A DNA stretch of 64,000 nucleotides from Paratinospora sagittata. Its lineage: Eukaryota; Streptophyta; Magnoliopsida; Ranunculales; Menispermaceae. Positions within the stretch are counted from its first letter, which is position 1. The number at the start of each line of letters is the position of its first letter. Below, one piece after another: positions 33,551 through 43,025 of the stretch. The stretch spans positions 16,942,288 to 17,006,287 of the forward strand of contig CM069605.1 of NCBI GenBank assembly GCA_035771175.1, given 5' to 3'. The notes beneath the pieces were generated by a model. That model worked only from the letters and a program-made list of their open reading frames with translations, searched no databases and was not told where the DNA came from. The translations under genes were made by a program, and so were the position numbers.

Positions 33551-35126
33551 TGTCACACCCCGCCCGGAAGCGCCTAAACCGGCGGTACACTCACGGACAG
33601 GGACGCGCATTTGGAACAATTACAATGGTAACAACAGAGTGCGCAGCGGAAATACAGTACACACAGTACAAATCTGATTTCATATAATTCAGAATTCTTT
33701 TGTACATAAAATGGTCAAGGGAACATACTCCCAAAATCCCCAATGAATCATACAAAGGGTACAAAATGTGGGCCCCATAACCTGCACCCAGTCCACCCTA
33801 ATTTCCTGTGAAAGATTGGATAATAATGGAGTGAGCTTAACGCGCTCAGTGGGTAAATAGTGCATGAGTATAACAATTAATAAAGCATACTTCAATATCA
33901 AATATCTTAAATACACATGTGAGCATCATAATCAAACAATATGTATGTATGCATGACACCGTCTCGTAATGGTTTGATGAACGTACATCGCCTGAATTCA
34001 CGTACAGGAACGATGCTCTGGATTCACGTACTGATGTCCCTCCCCAGGTGTAGCCGGGTTCTCATGTACGTTCTTCTCCAGAGAAATATAATGAATAGCG
34101 AGCAATGCTCCTACCTATTCTATGAGTCATAAACCATATACGTCCCTAGGTGGTGATATGTATGATGCCAATGCATGAACTGGTCTAGTCTACTGGTCTG
34201 GTCTTTTCTTTGACATTTAGACTGACTTTGGCAACGTCTAGTGATCCTTATCAAGGTCGGTATCACGACGTGCAAGGTTAGGACATTCAGTATTACAGTA
34301 TAAGCTGATAGCTTTCAATAAGACCAACTAGATCAGTCCCCAGTTGAGAGATGAGACACTAGGTCTGCTTAAATACCAATCGCCTAGAGCAGCCCGCTGC
34401 CTCCCGTTCACTATTTAAAGTTACTGAGGACAAGACCAAGTCTAGTTGAGTCAGATTGACCACAAATCCGGCATTATAACAGTGCAATACATGAATTCCA
34501 AATATACAGGCATAAGTGCGGCAGTGTAAACAGTGTATGACATAATGCAGTGTAAATGAATAATAGACATAATAATAATTGAATGTAAACTTTATTAAAA
34601 GTTATGAAACACGCAAACCTATGTTTCGTTCCCCACCTTCAGATAAAACTTCTTCTTTCAGATCTGGCGCTTTCCTTTGGAGAGAACTTCGTTGCACCGC
34701 TTTCAGATCTGGCGCTTTCGTCCGGACAGAACTTTGTTGCACCGCACCGAGAGTCTCGGATAGAGAGTCTCAAAAACTTAGAATGTGTGGAAAGGAGAAG
34801 AAATTCACAAGAGAAGGTGATTTGGTGTGAGGAATGAGAAATGATGAGGTTTCTTATATAGATATTTTTGCGCCTGAACGTTCGGGCATGCGCCTGAACG
34901 TTCTGGCATGCGCCTGTACGTTCTGGCATGCGCCTGAACGTTCTGGCATGCCTTGCGCCTGAACGTTCTGGCATACGCCTGAACGTTTGGGCATGCATTG
35001 CGCCTGAACGTTCTGTCATGCGCCTGAACGTTCTGGCATGCGCCTGAACGTTCTGTCAAGCGCCTGAACGTTCGGGCGTTGCCCAAATAGTAATTTTTTT
35101 TTTTTTGTGAAATACAGGGTATTACA
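33551..35126 (-). repeat. 5' LTR of family A copy 3
   Basis: 1576 bp with family termini, TATA near 34854-34861 and a dyad array at 34872-35080. Compared with the 3' LTR it has six fewer dyad units but an extra local duplication of about 50 bp around 34660-34745 (CAGATCTGGCGCTTTC twice). Confidence 0.95.
34872..35080 (-). repeat. 20-bp dyad array (GAACGTTC type), 10 units
   Basis: Ten units of the same pattern as 27641-27965. Outermost units again carry GAACGTTCGGGC. Confidence 0.93.
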
Positions 35127-36024
35127 CTCAATCTGTGATTTCAAGGGAACCGTCACGCTGTGATAAGAGGTTGAGCCTTTTGCTTGCGGAACCTGTAGCA
35201 GCATTGCACTTGATCCTGTGATGTCAAAGAGGAACCATCACACGATAATACTAAGTACAGGCCCGCAGTGCACTCCGTTGTTACTTATAAACTTGCATTA
35301 CATGATTGCATTGTATTATTGTGGTTTGATATGCGTGATCTATGTACTGCCATTATTATATGTTTGTAAACGATGCGTATTACTTGCTTGATCAACTGAG
35401 TTGTTGTGCTCATTCCGTTGCTCCATGTTTCAGGGAACTGAGATGGTTTAGGCTTGATCTGTACAGGGGATCGTTGCCAGTCCTGACCCATGTCGCGACT
35501 TATGTTTTTGTAACGAGGAGTTGACTTGTAGCTTCCTTCTTTGGTGGCATTGGCCATTTCATTTTGTCCGGGGAAAATGTCCCCTTTTATTTTGCCTCTT
35601 AGAGGCTTGCCTATAAAACCGTAACTTATCTCTTTATCAGTAAAGCTACGTTATTTTGAAATGTTGTCTTATTTAATGGGCCCACATTTCTGCTAATAAC
35701 CCTCTTATTGTCATACTTTGTCTGGCGAAATGTGATAGTGTACGTCCATGTGTGAGACTATTTTCGGACTCGATAGGGTGTGACAGGGAGGCCAAATAAA
35801 AAGATCGATAAATCAACAAAAAAAGTCCCTCACTGTTTGAGCATGTCTTGTTTACCCATGCTACTTCTTCCATATCATCAGCACTTAATGTTGTACCAAA
35901 GAAGATCCATAGGACATGCTCAAACAAATCTCATGTTTATGTGGATCAGCTCCCTAGTGGTCGACGCTAGTACATTGATCAAGTCAAAGATGTAACACCC
36001 GATGGACATTGTGGGTATCGGGCC

Positions 36025-36056
36025 ATTGCCGAGGCATTGGATTGCCGAGGCATTGG
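36025..36056 (+). repeat. 16-bp tandem duplication in the OTU motif
   Basis: ATTGCCGAGGCATTGG occurs twice in a row. Removing one copy restores the frame across the OTU core (GYRAIAEALGMG), so the duplication is a disabling frameshift. Confidence 0.92.
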
Positions 36057-36540
36057 GTATGGGAGCAGATGGTTGGTGCCAAGTGAGAGAGGTGCAAAGA
36101 TTCTAGGAGCATTACACATCAATTTTGGGAGGTTCAAAGAGAGTGCACAAGATAATGATGTCTTTGCGTTGCTATGACACTCCAAGACCTTTTCATGCAT
36201 GGATGACTTTGCCAGATATGGGTTTGATGATAGTCTCATGTTACGATGTAGTCGTAGTGCTTCTGTCAATGTCACAATGTTTGACTTTTTACCCCTCCAT
36301 ATTGAAGCTCCACCATTTAGTGCAAGGCGCATGATTGATATTGGTTATGTAAGCAATAACAACTTTGTGCAGGTATGCCTAGTTTTTTATTTGTATTACT
36401 TTGGAAAACAAATATGTGTCTTTATAAAATGCAAAGAATAACATTATTGTGTTCTTCGTAGGTTTTGCTCGACCTTTCATGCCCAATACCTCCAATATCA
36501 CCTGATTGGCGTAGATTTTGCGTTCCACATTCAAAGGGAT

Positions 36541-36826
36541 AGGAGGTGCCATATTTTGTATATAACTTAGACCGAGAAAGAGTCACACAAGATACAATGG
36601 ACTTGGACACTCCTCAGTGATAGTAGATTTGTTAAATATATCTCTTGCAAATGTTAGCTCACTTACATACGTTTTCCATTTTGAAGTACATAGACAAATT
36701 GTAAATGTTAACTCAATTAAATACAAATGTCATTTTTTTTTGGGTATTTTGTAAATATTTACTGTCAAGCTACAATGTTAAGTTCTATTTGACACTCAAA
36801 ACCCAAAAAAAAAAATGGAAATATAA
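36541..36826. other. 3' flank of the MULE transposase
   Basis: No supported gene. AT-rich; probably transposase 3' UTR leading into the repeat array. Confidence 0.4.
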
Positions 36827-37342
36827 GGTTCGGTACAATAGTACTGAACCAAAAGTCATTGGTTCGATACAATTGTACCGAACCGAAAGTCATAGGTTCC
36901 GTACCAAAGTACTGAATCCCTAGTTAGTGGTTCGGTGATACAGAACTGAACCATTAGTGTACGGTTCAGTACCATAAGACTGAATCGTATATTTTTTGGG
37001 TTTTTAATGTCCAACACTTGTTTGTTAATTTCAACTACCATTCCAGACACTTCAATAATGAAAAAAATAAGAAAATGATAAAAGTTATAATGAAGGTACA
37101 ATGTTAAGTTCTATTAAACACTCAAAACCCAAAAAAATCATAGAAATGTACGGTTCAGTACTATACCACCAAACCAAAAGTCATAGGTATTCTACAACAG
37201 TATGGAACCAAAAGTAATAGGTTCGGTGCGAACAATTAAATATACCACAAAATCCTCTATTTATACCACAAAAAACCACATATATAAAATATACGGTCCG
37301 ATACCAAAGTACCGAATCTCAAGTTAGTGGTTCGGTGATACC
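36827..37342. repeat. 34-bp tandem array of hairpin sequences (MULE spacer)
   Basis: Units begin at 36827, 36861, 36895, 36929 and 36963, an exact 34-bp period. Each holds an inverted pair such as GGTTCGGTAC ... GTACTGAACC around a 4-base loop, followed by a 10-base spacer (AAAGTCAT type). A larger repeat of about 270-320 bp encloses the arrays: the block CAATGTTAAGTTCTATT..., poly-A, hairpins, TTGGGTTTTT..., CACTTCAATAATG recurs at about 36770, 37096 and, after the copia-type LTR, twice in 42322-42840. Confidence 0.85.
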
Positions 37343-37772
37343 TGATAGTCACCCAAGAGGGGGGTGAATTGGGTGTCTTGACCAATTCGGTTAGTTTTAA
37401 ATTTATCTTATGTTAATCTTGTGTTCCTTAAATTAATTGACGCATTTAATAAAATAGAACATGTACAAAGGTAAAGTGCAAAAATTAAAATGCTATGACA
37501 CAAGATTTTTATATGGTTCGGAAATTTAATTTCCTTCGTCAACGCCTAGAGAAAACCTCTCTAAGATTCCACTATCTCGGATTCACTTACCAAGTGTGAA
37601 TCAAATTATTACAATTGCCTTTTTACAGGTTTAAGACAAACCTATCCTTTTATCGGCTAAGGATGAACCGTTCACTTCCTTTTACGGGATAAAGAAGAAC
37701 CTAAAATTCTTTTACCGAGCTAAGGATGAACCACTTATTCCTTTTCATGGGCTAAGGAAGAACCACTTGACC

Positions 37773-40488
37773 TGTAACACCCCGTAGTTTTAATTAAATA
37801 CATACGTTAAATTACATGTATATCAAGATGTATAATACACGTATTTTATATGTAAGAGGCAAATATATGTGTATATGAAAATACATGCTAGATTTAAGGG
37901 GTATTAGTAAATAAATAAAATTATTAAATGAAGCTGATACATATGGGATCATCCTATATGAATGCTTACAAGTTAAAAAATGGAGTTGAATTAAATTAAT
38001 TAATTTATGGGGTTGGTTAATTCAATATGTGGATTGTAGTATGATTTAATGAATTAATGAATAATATGATTTAATGAATGAAAGTTAAATATTAAAATGG
38101 GGAAGTTGCTTTATTAAGTTAGATGAGGTGCATAGGATCAATTTTTTATATATACTTTCATTTCTAATATCTCTCTCCAACGTGTAAAAAAAGAAAAAAA
38201 AAAAGAGAAAGAAGGAAGTTGCAGGAGAGAAAAGAAGAGAAAGAGAAGAAAGAAGAACGAAAGAGGAGAAAGAGGAAAAATGGAAAACGACGGATTTGCG
38301 GCTAAATCTAACGTGCCAGTAAGCTATTTTTGCTATTTTTTCGTCGTGAAATTGATCTTTAACTAGTGTATGACGATTCTAGCGGAGTAATTTTAGCTAT
38401 GGGAGCCATTTTACAGCGGTTTCAAAATTGGGGTTTTTATCCAACTTGGATGAAAATTTGTTTGAAAGGTGAAAAAACACTCCCTAGACTGTAGGAGCCC
38501 CAAATATGTGGTTCGATTTCATTTATTTGTTCATTTGGAATTTAAATGGATGTTGGAGGTTTGTTGGAAGTTAGAGTTATATTGAAAATCTTTCGAATCA
38601 TATTAAAACCCGATGAAACTCCAGTTTAAGGCTATTGAATGGTAAAATGAACTGTTGCGAGTCCATCAATGCTAATTTCATAATTTTTGAAGACCGTTTG
38701 ACAATTTTAATAAAAATTTCCATGTTTCCAATAAATAGTGACATAAATAGTGATGTGAATAGTACCATGATCATATCCAGCGAATAAAATGGGATTAGAA
38801 TCCAATGAAACTCTGGTTTGAGATCATAGAATCGTAGATAACTGAATTCTGGATGTTTCGATGTTAAGATCATAATTTTTGGATATGCTTTGATATTTTT
38901 AGTAGCTAAATATATGATTTTTGTGAGTAAAATTGACTTTGCATGCCTTCGCAAACGTGTAAAACCTTAGTAAAATATCTGTTGAAGGGAGTAAAATGGT
39001 AGTAGAAATGATTTTACAGATGTCGATGTGAACAGAATAATTTTAGGAATGTTCTATATTTTTAATAAAATTGATATATGTTCCAGTAGAAAAATAAAAC
39101 TCAAAATTAGTGAAAATATGAGTTGGAAATCTATTTTCACTGTTCTTTCTTGTGGAAATATCTAGATTGACCACAGAAACGGTATAAATAATTCCCTCTG
39201 GGAATGTGGAGCTATTGTTATAATGTTTAAGTGAATTTGAATGGTGTTTAGTTGATTTTAATGATTAAATATGACTTAAATTTTATATGTGCAGTGTTTG
39301 AAATTGGAAGTTTGATGTATTGGTGACTTATCTTGAGAGACCATTGGTGCTGAAAATTTGATGATGCATTTGTCATTGGTGATGATCATTTTTGTTGGAT
39401 ATTAGTGGCACATTGACTTAGACCGGTTGTGTAACTATAGTGAGTATAGTTTTCTTGATTTAGTTCTTGTATGACATTGTATACATATAAAATGTTTGAT
39501 TGTATGCATGTTATATTTATATGTAATGCATTGAGTTTTTACTGATCATGCAAACTGATTTTAGTAATTGGAGCTTATAATAATGTCATTTCGTTAGGAA
39601 TTAGACTCGGATGAGGTTTTGCGAACCGTCATTGTCAGTAGGCTTGTCCTAACAAGGGTTGCGATCCTTGAAATGACTGTGAATTGGGTAATGAGAGGCT
39701 GCGGCTACCTTGTAACGGTCATACAAGGGTTAGACCCGCCCTCTTTCCTTGAAGGAGGGAGATGGTAAATTTTTGATAAAATTGTGCACTGGTTTATTGA
39801 ATGAGCATAAACTATATATTGTGTGCATGTATTTTATTTTGATGAATGTTGCATACGTGCTTGTGGAATATTTTAATTTAACCGATTTGATATGACATGT
39901 TTCCATAAATGCATGCGATTGTCATGTCAAGAGCTATACTCACTGAGCTTGTTGATTGCTCACTTCATTTCCTTTAATATTTAAGGTACCGAGTCGAAGG
40001 GAAAAGAAAAAATCTGTGAGTGATAATCACGTGATTGCATTCATCGAGTATATGTATGTATGCTTGGAGGAAATGAGTTATATTTTTTTATGTTGATATG
40101 TCTAATTATCACATACTATATATATAATATCACCTAGATGGGTTGTGCGGTAATGTGGATTATAGTTAAATACTTTAGTTATACAATACTTGTGATGATG
40201 GAATGGGATGATCGTACATATTTATCATGTGAGAATTTAATTTGTGGTATGAATGGAATGAATGAGATGATTATCTATATATATATTTGATTTGATTTGT
40301 GGTATATTAGGAAAAAAATGTGACTTGTCCATTTTATGGGGAGATGCTGTCAAAATTTTTATAAATTTTGGGAATTATTGTGAATGTCTTTTGAGGCTGA
40401 CAGTGTATTGTATACTGTATATGAAATGTACGGTGTATAGTACACTATGTTGGTCATGACGTCAGCCTACGTCAGGGGCATCGTGACG
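37773..40488 (+). repeat. Gypsy-type solo LTR (type D), 2.7 kb
   Basis: It starts TGTAACACCCCG and ends GGCATCGTGACG (expected ...ACA). TGACC flanks it at 37768-37772 and 40489-40493. A TATA-like motif lies near 38143, followed by a purine-rich leader. The TACTCACTGAGC motif near 39940 resembles one in family B LTRs (CATTCACTGAGC). No internal domain, so it is a solo LTR nested in the copia-type LTR. Confidence 0.88.
38187..38283 (+). repeat. Purine-rich GA tract in solo LTR leader
   Basis: About 97 bases almost entirely A and G lie just downstream of the TATA-like motif, likely in the transcribed leader of the former element. No coding meaning. Confidence 0.7.
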
Positions 40489-41378
40489 TGACCCTTTTTA
40501 AGAGAAAGGGTTAAACTAAACCTAGATTCCAACCTAGGAATCTTAAGTGAACTAAATCATAAATGTTTGTTGCAAATCCTTGGAACAATTACAATGAAGG
40601 GCAGGATATTATAATTTCATTCAATACAAGATATGAAATTAAAGCTAATGGAATGAGAAACACTTACAACCACATACCTTTCATGTATCCATATTGCTCA
40701 TTTGAAGGTTGTTGGAAAACATGCATAATTGATGCAAAAATGAAGCTCCAAACTCACCAAGATGAATTTCATTCAAAGTCTCTCCTCTAGGTGTTTTGAA
40801 AATAAGAAGAGATAGAAGATATAGATAAAGGCTCATTCACTCATTTTCTCACAAAACACTAAAACAATAGGAAAACTTTTGAATTTAAAATTAAGCCCAC
40901 AATTTCCCTAAGAATCAAGATAGGTTTATCTTAAAAGAAGATTTCAAATTAAAGCTGGAAGAGAAAACCTAAAAGAGAAATATTGAAATGTTTGTAAAAA
41001 CATTTGAACACTTGTTAAAAATAATTTGGACAATTGAATGATTTTTCTCAAAACCAAGTTGAAAAAGATTTTGTAGAAACTTGGATTTTCTTTTTCAAAA
41101 TAAGAACAAAAACATTTACACAAGTTTCGAAAATGCCAAGTGCTTCAAATCTCTCAAAATGATCTTCTCAAAGATTGAAGATGAAAGCATAGGAGATTTC
41201 TTCGAAATAAAGAGAAAACTTGAAGGATGATGAACATTGCAAGATCAAAACCTTTTTCTCTCAAATAAAAACAAAAACACTAGAGTTTGTGAAAACTTGT
41301 TTGATTTTGAAAACCATGAGAAAAACACAAATGCACAAGTTTCTAAGGATTTTGCAAAAGTTGCTCATTCAGTAAGGC

Positions 41379-41390
41379 ATATATTTATAG
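41379..41390 (-). promoter_or_regulatory. TATA box of the copia-type LTR
   Basis: CTATAAATATAT on the minus strand, directly downstream of the dyad array in that orientation. Confidence 0.6.
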
Positions 41391-41400
41391 AGAAATATTC

Positions 41401-41790
41401 TAGAAAAAGTAGGAAACACATTTCCCTAGGAAGAACCACGCTTCTATTTGAAATGACTTAAAAAAATAGCTTTCTGGTTTCACAAGGAAAACATGTTTCT
41501 ATTAAAGGAAACGCGTTTCTGTGTAAATTTTCAGAATTGCCCAAAAAGCAGGAAACACGTTTTTACAAGAGAAAATGCGTTTCTGTGCAAATTCCAAAAT
41601 GGCACATTTCTAGAAAATCAGGGGAAACGCATTTCTACCTGTCTAAAAGAAAATTCATCATTTTGGAAATACAGGAAACACGTTTCTATTCAAAGAAACA
41701 TGTTTTTGTATGTCCAATTGAGAAACTTCTCTCTAGACAGCAAGAAAACATTTTTCTTAAGGATGAAACACGTTTCTGCTTACACAAAAA
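41401..41790 (-). repeat. Paired dyad array (AAACGCGTTT type) upstream of TATA
   Basis: About ten sites of the form AAACRYGTTTCT. They come in pairs spaced exactly 20 bp: AAACATGTTT at 41489 and AAACGCGTTT at 41509, with two more pairs further along showing the same 20-bp step. Pairs are roughly 60 bp or more apart. The core AAACGCGTTT is a perfect palindrome. Confidence 0.85.
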
Positions 41791-42321
41791 CTAATTTTTG
41801 AGTTTTTCGAATTTTTTTAAGTTCAAAACATGTTTTATTGATTAAACAATTTCGAAAACACTTGGACACACATAATTTGATCAAATTGAAATTCATGCAA
41901 GTGTTTGAAATACTTTCGATGAAAGTCAAAAGTTTGACCAATATGAAAATCGATTTGACTAAACAAAACAAAACAATGATGATTTGGAAAACATTTCAAC
42001 TAAATAGAATTATGAGTGCATGCATGGAATGATTTGAAAATAAATGAGCAATATAGAGGCAAGAAAGATTACAACCTAGTTCTAAGAACATTTGTAAGCT
42101 CTCATCCTTTTTTCTTCAAGTCAACACATCCAATCTTTTGCCTTTGTTTTTGTTTGATCCACTTGAGTTGACTTGAGATCACTTGAATCTTGTATTGGCC
42201 TTTTATCTTTGATCTTTGGTGCTGAAACATACTCAATTAAACCATTAGCACCGTGGTTATATTGTTTGTTAGCATCAAAACACTGAGGAGAATTCTAAGT
42301 GGAAAACCACTTAGGTCAACA

Positions 42322-43025
42322 AGTTAGTGGTTTGGTACTTTGGTCCGGTACCTAAGTACTGAATCTTAAGCTAGTGGTTCGATGATACCATACCGAACTA
42401 ATAGTGTAAGGTTTGGTACCATAGGACTGAACCGTATATTTCGGGGTTTTTTTAATGTCCAACATTGGTTTCTTAATTTCAACTACAATTCTAGGCACTT
42501 CAACAATGAAAAAAATAAGAAAATTATAAAACATGCAGTGTAGATTACACTTTACTGTCAAGTTCTATTTAACACTAAAAACCCAAAAAAAAAAACATAG
42601 AAATGTACGGTTCGATACTTTAGTAGCGAATCGAAAGTTATAGGTTGGGTCATTTACCATCGAACCAAGGATTTAGGTTCGATCATCTACCACTGAACCA
42701 AGGATTTCAGTTCGGTGGTACAAGACCGAATCATATATTTCTGGGGTTTTTCAAGTAATACACCTATTGTTTATAATTCCAAGCACCTGTTTTAATTTCA
42801 ATAAACATTCCATGCACTTCAACAATAAAAAAAAATAACAGAATGATAAAACATACATTGTATATTAAAGTTTGGCAAAATAATGCCATTGTATTACAAC
42901 GCATCAAAAATCATAATAGTCAAGATAAAATAATTAAATTACAGTTCAAAATTAAACACAATAGTTTGCCAAAAAACTCTTCAAAAAAACTACTTATGGC
43001 CTATGCGTTTGCGGTAGTATGCTCT
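42322..43025. repeat. Second part of the MULE hairpin repeats and PMD 3' flank
   Basis: Continues the GGTTCGGTAC-type inverted pairs interrupted by the copia-type LTR, with two more higher-order units (about 42322-42550 and 42551-42840). 42840-43025 is AT-rich and probably the 3' UTR of the minus-strand PMD gene. Confidence 0.7.

Larger units (their letters stand above)
26362..35126 (-). mobile_element. Family A copy 3: full-length ends, rearranged interior
   Basis: 8.8 kb with matching LTRs, target duplication, PPT and a perfect PBS. The interior keeps the pol 3' tip, gag N-terminus and ORF1, but most of gag-pol is missing. In its place lie an inverted gag piece, a foldback element and a family A LTR start with an expanded dyad array, all in opposite orientation. 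It is defective. Because LTRs and duplication are intact, the rearrangement is internal and later than, or carried in with, insertion. Confidence 0.93.
25869..35785 (+). repeat. Solo LTR (gypsy type C) split by family A copy 3
   Basis: The LTR starts TATAACACCCCC (expected TGTAACACC) and ends GATAGGGTGTGACA. GGGAG occurs on both sides (25864-25868, 35786-35790), and removing LTR plus one GGGAG restores the transposase frame. Net length is about 1.15 kb after removing copy 3 and its duplication. A TATA motif (CTATAAATA) lies at about 26019. No internal region remains, so it is a solo LTR left by LTR-LTR recombination. It lacks the dyad array found in other families. Orientation is assigned from TATA and termini. 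Confidence 0.9.
24060..36540 (+). pseudogene. MULE transposase with SWIM finger and C-terminal OTU-like domain, interrupted
   Basis: Read in pieces: FAR1-like N-terminus (FACKRFGHYKS, KKCGCPFLLKAKMP), DNA-binding helix region (24380-24652), DDE core with LLMDCTYKTNKY near 24784 and VTDRELALLNAI near 24960, then a SWIM-like finger (GCVLQRTHGLPCAHEL) near 25560. The first SWIM Cys position reads Tyr. The TRGRPNKK basic linker is split exactly by a solo LTR (25869-35785). After it comes an OTU-like cysteine protease fold (TPDGHCGYRAIAEAL near 36000; AWMTLPDMGLMIVSCYDVVVVLLSMSQCLTF). A probable 89-bp GT-AG intron lies at 36373-36461 before VLLDLSCPIPPISPDW. Many stops and frameshifts make it a pseudogene. 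Transposases of this class excise and reinsert the element; the OTU part may be a deubiquitinase-like cargo. Confidence 0.85.
37343..42321 (-). repeat. Copia-type solo LTR, minus orientation, split by another solo LTR
   Basis: Read on the minus strand it starts TGTTGACCTAAGTGG (42321) and ends CAATTCACCCCCCT...GACTATCA (37343). The same style of 3' end occurs in the copia LTR at 50101-50138. Net length is about 2.26 kb without the inner LTR. Its U3 has paired dyads upstream of a TATA box. The flanks are MULE repeat units and no 5-bp duplication is visible, perhaps because flanking repeats recombined. Short open frames inside are not genes. Confidence 0.7.

Noticed and set aside
38598..38954. 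118-residue minus-strand ORF
   Set aside because: Lies inside a solo LTR, has no recognisable domain and no counterpart.
37343..42321. 5-bp target duplication for the copia-type solo LTR
   Set aside because: Flanks are ATACC and AGTTA; they do not match, and the surrounding MULE repeats make any short match meaningless.
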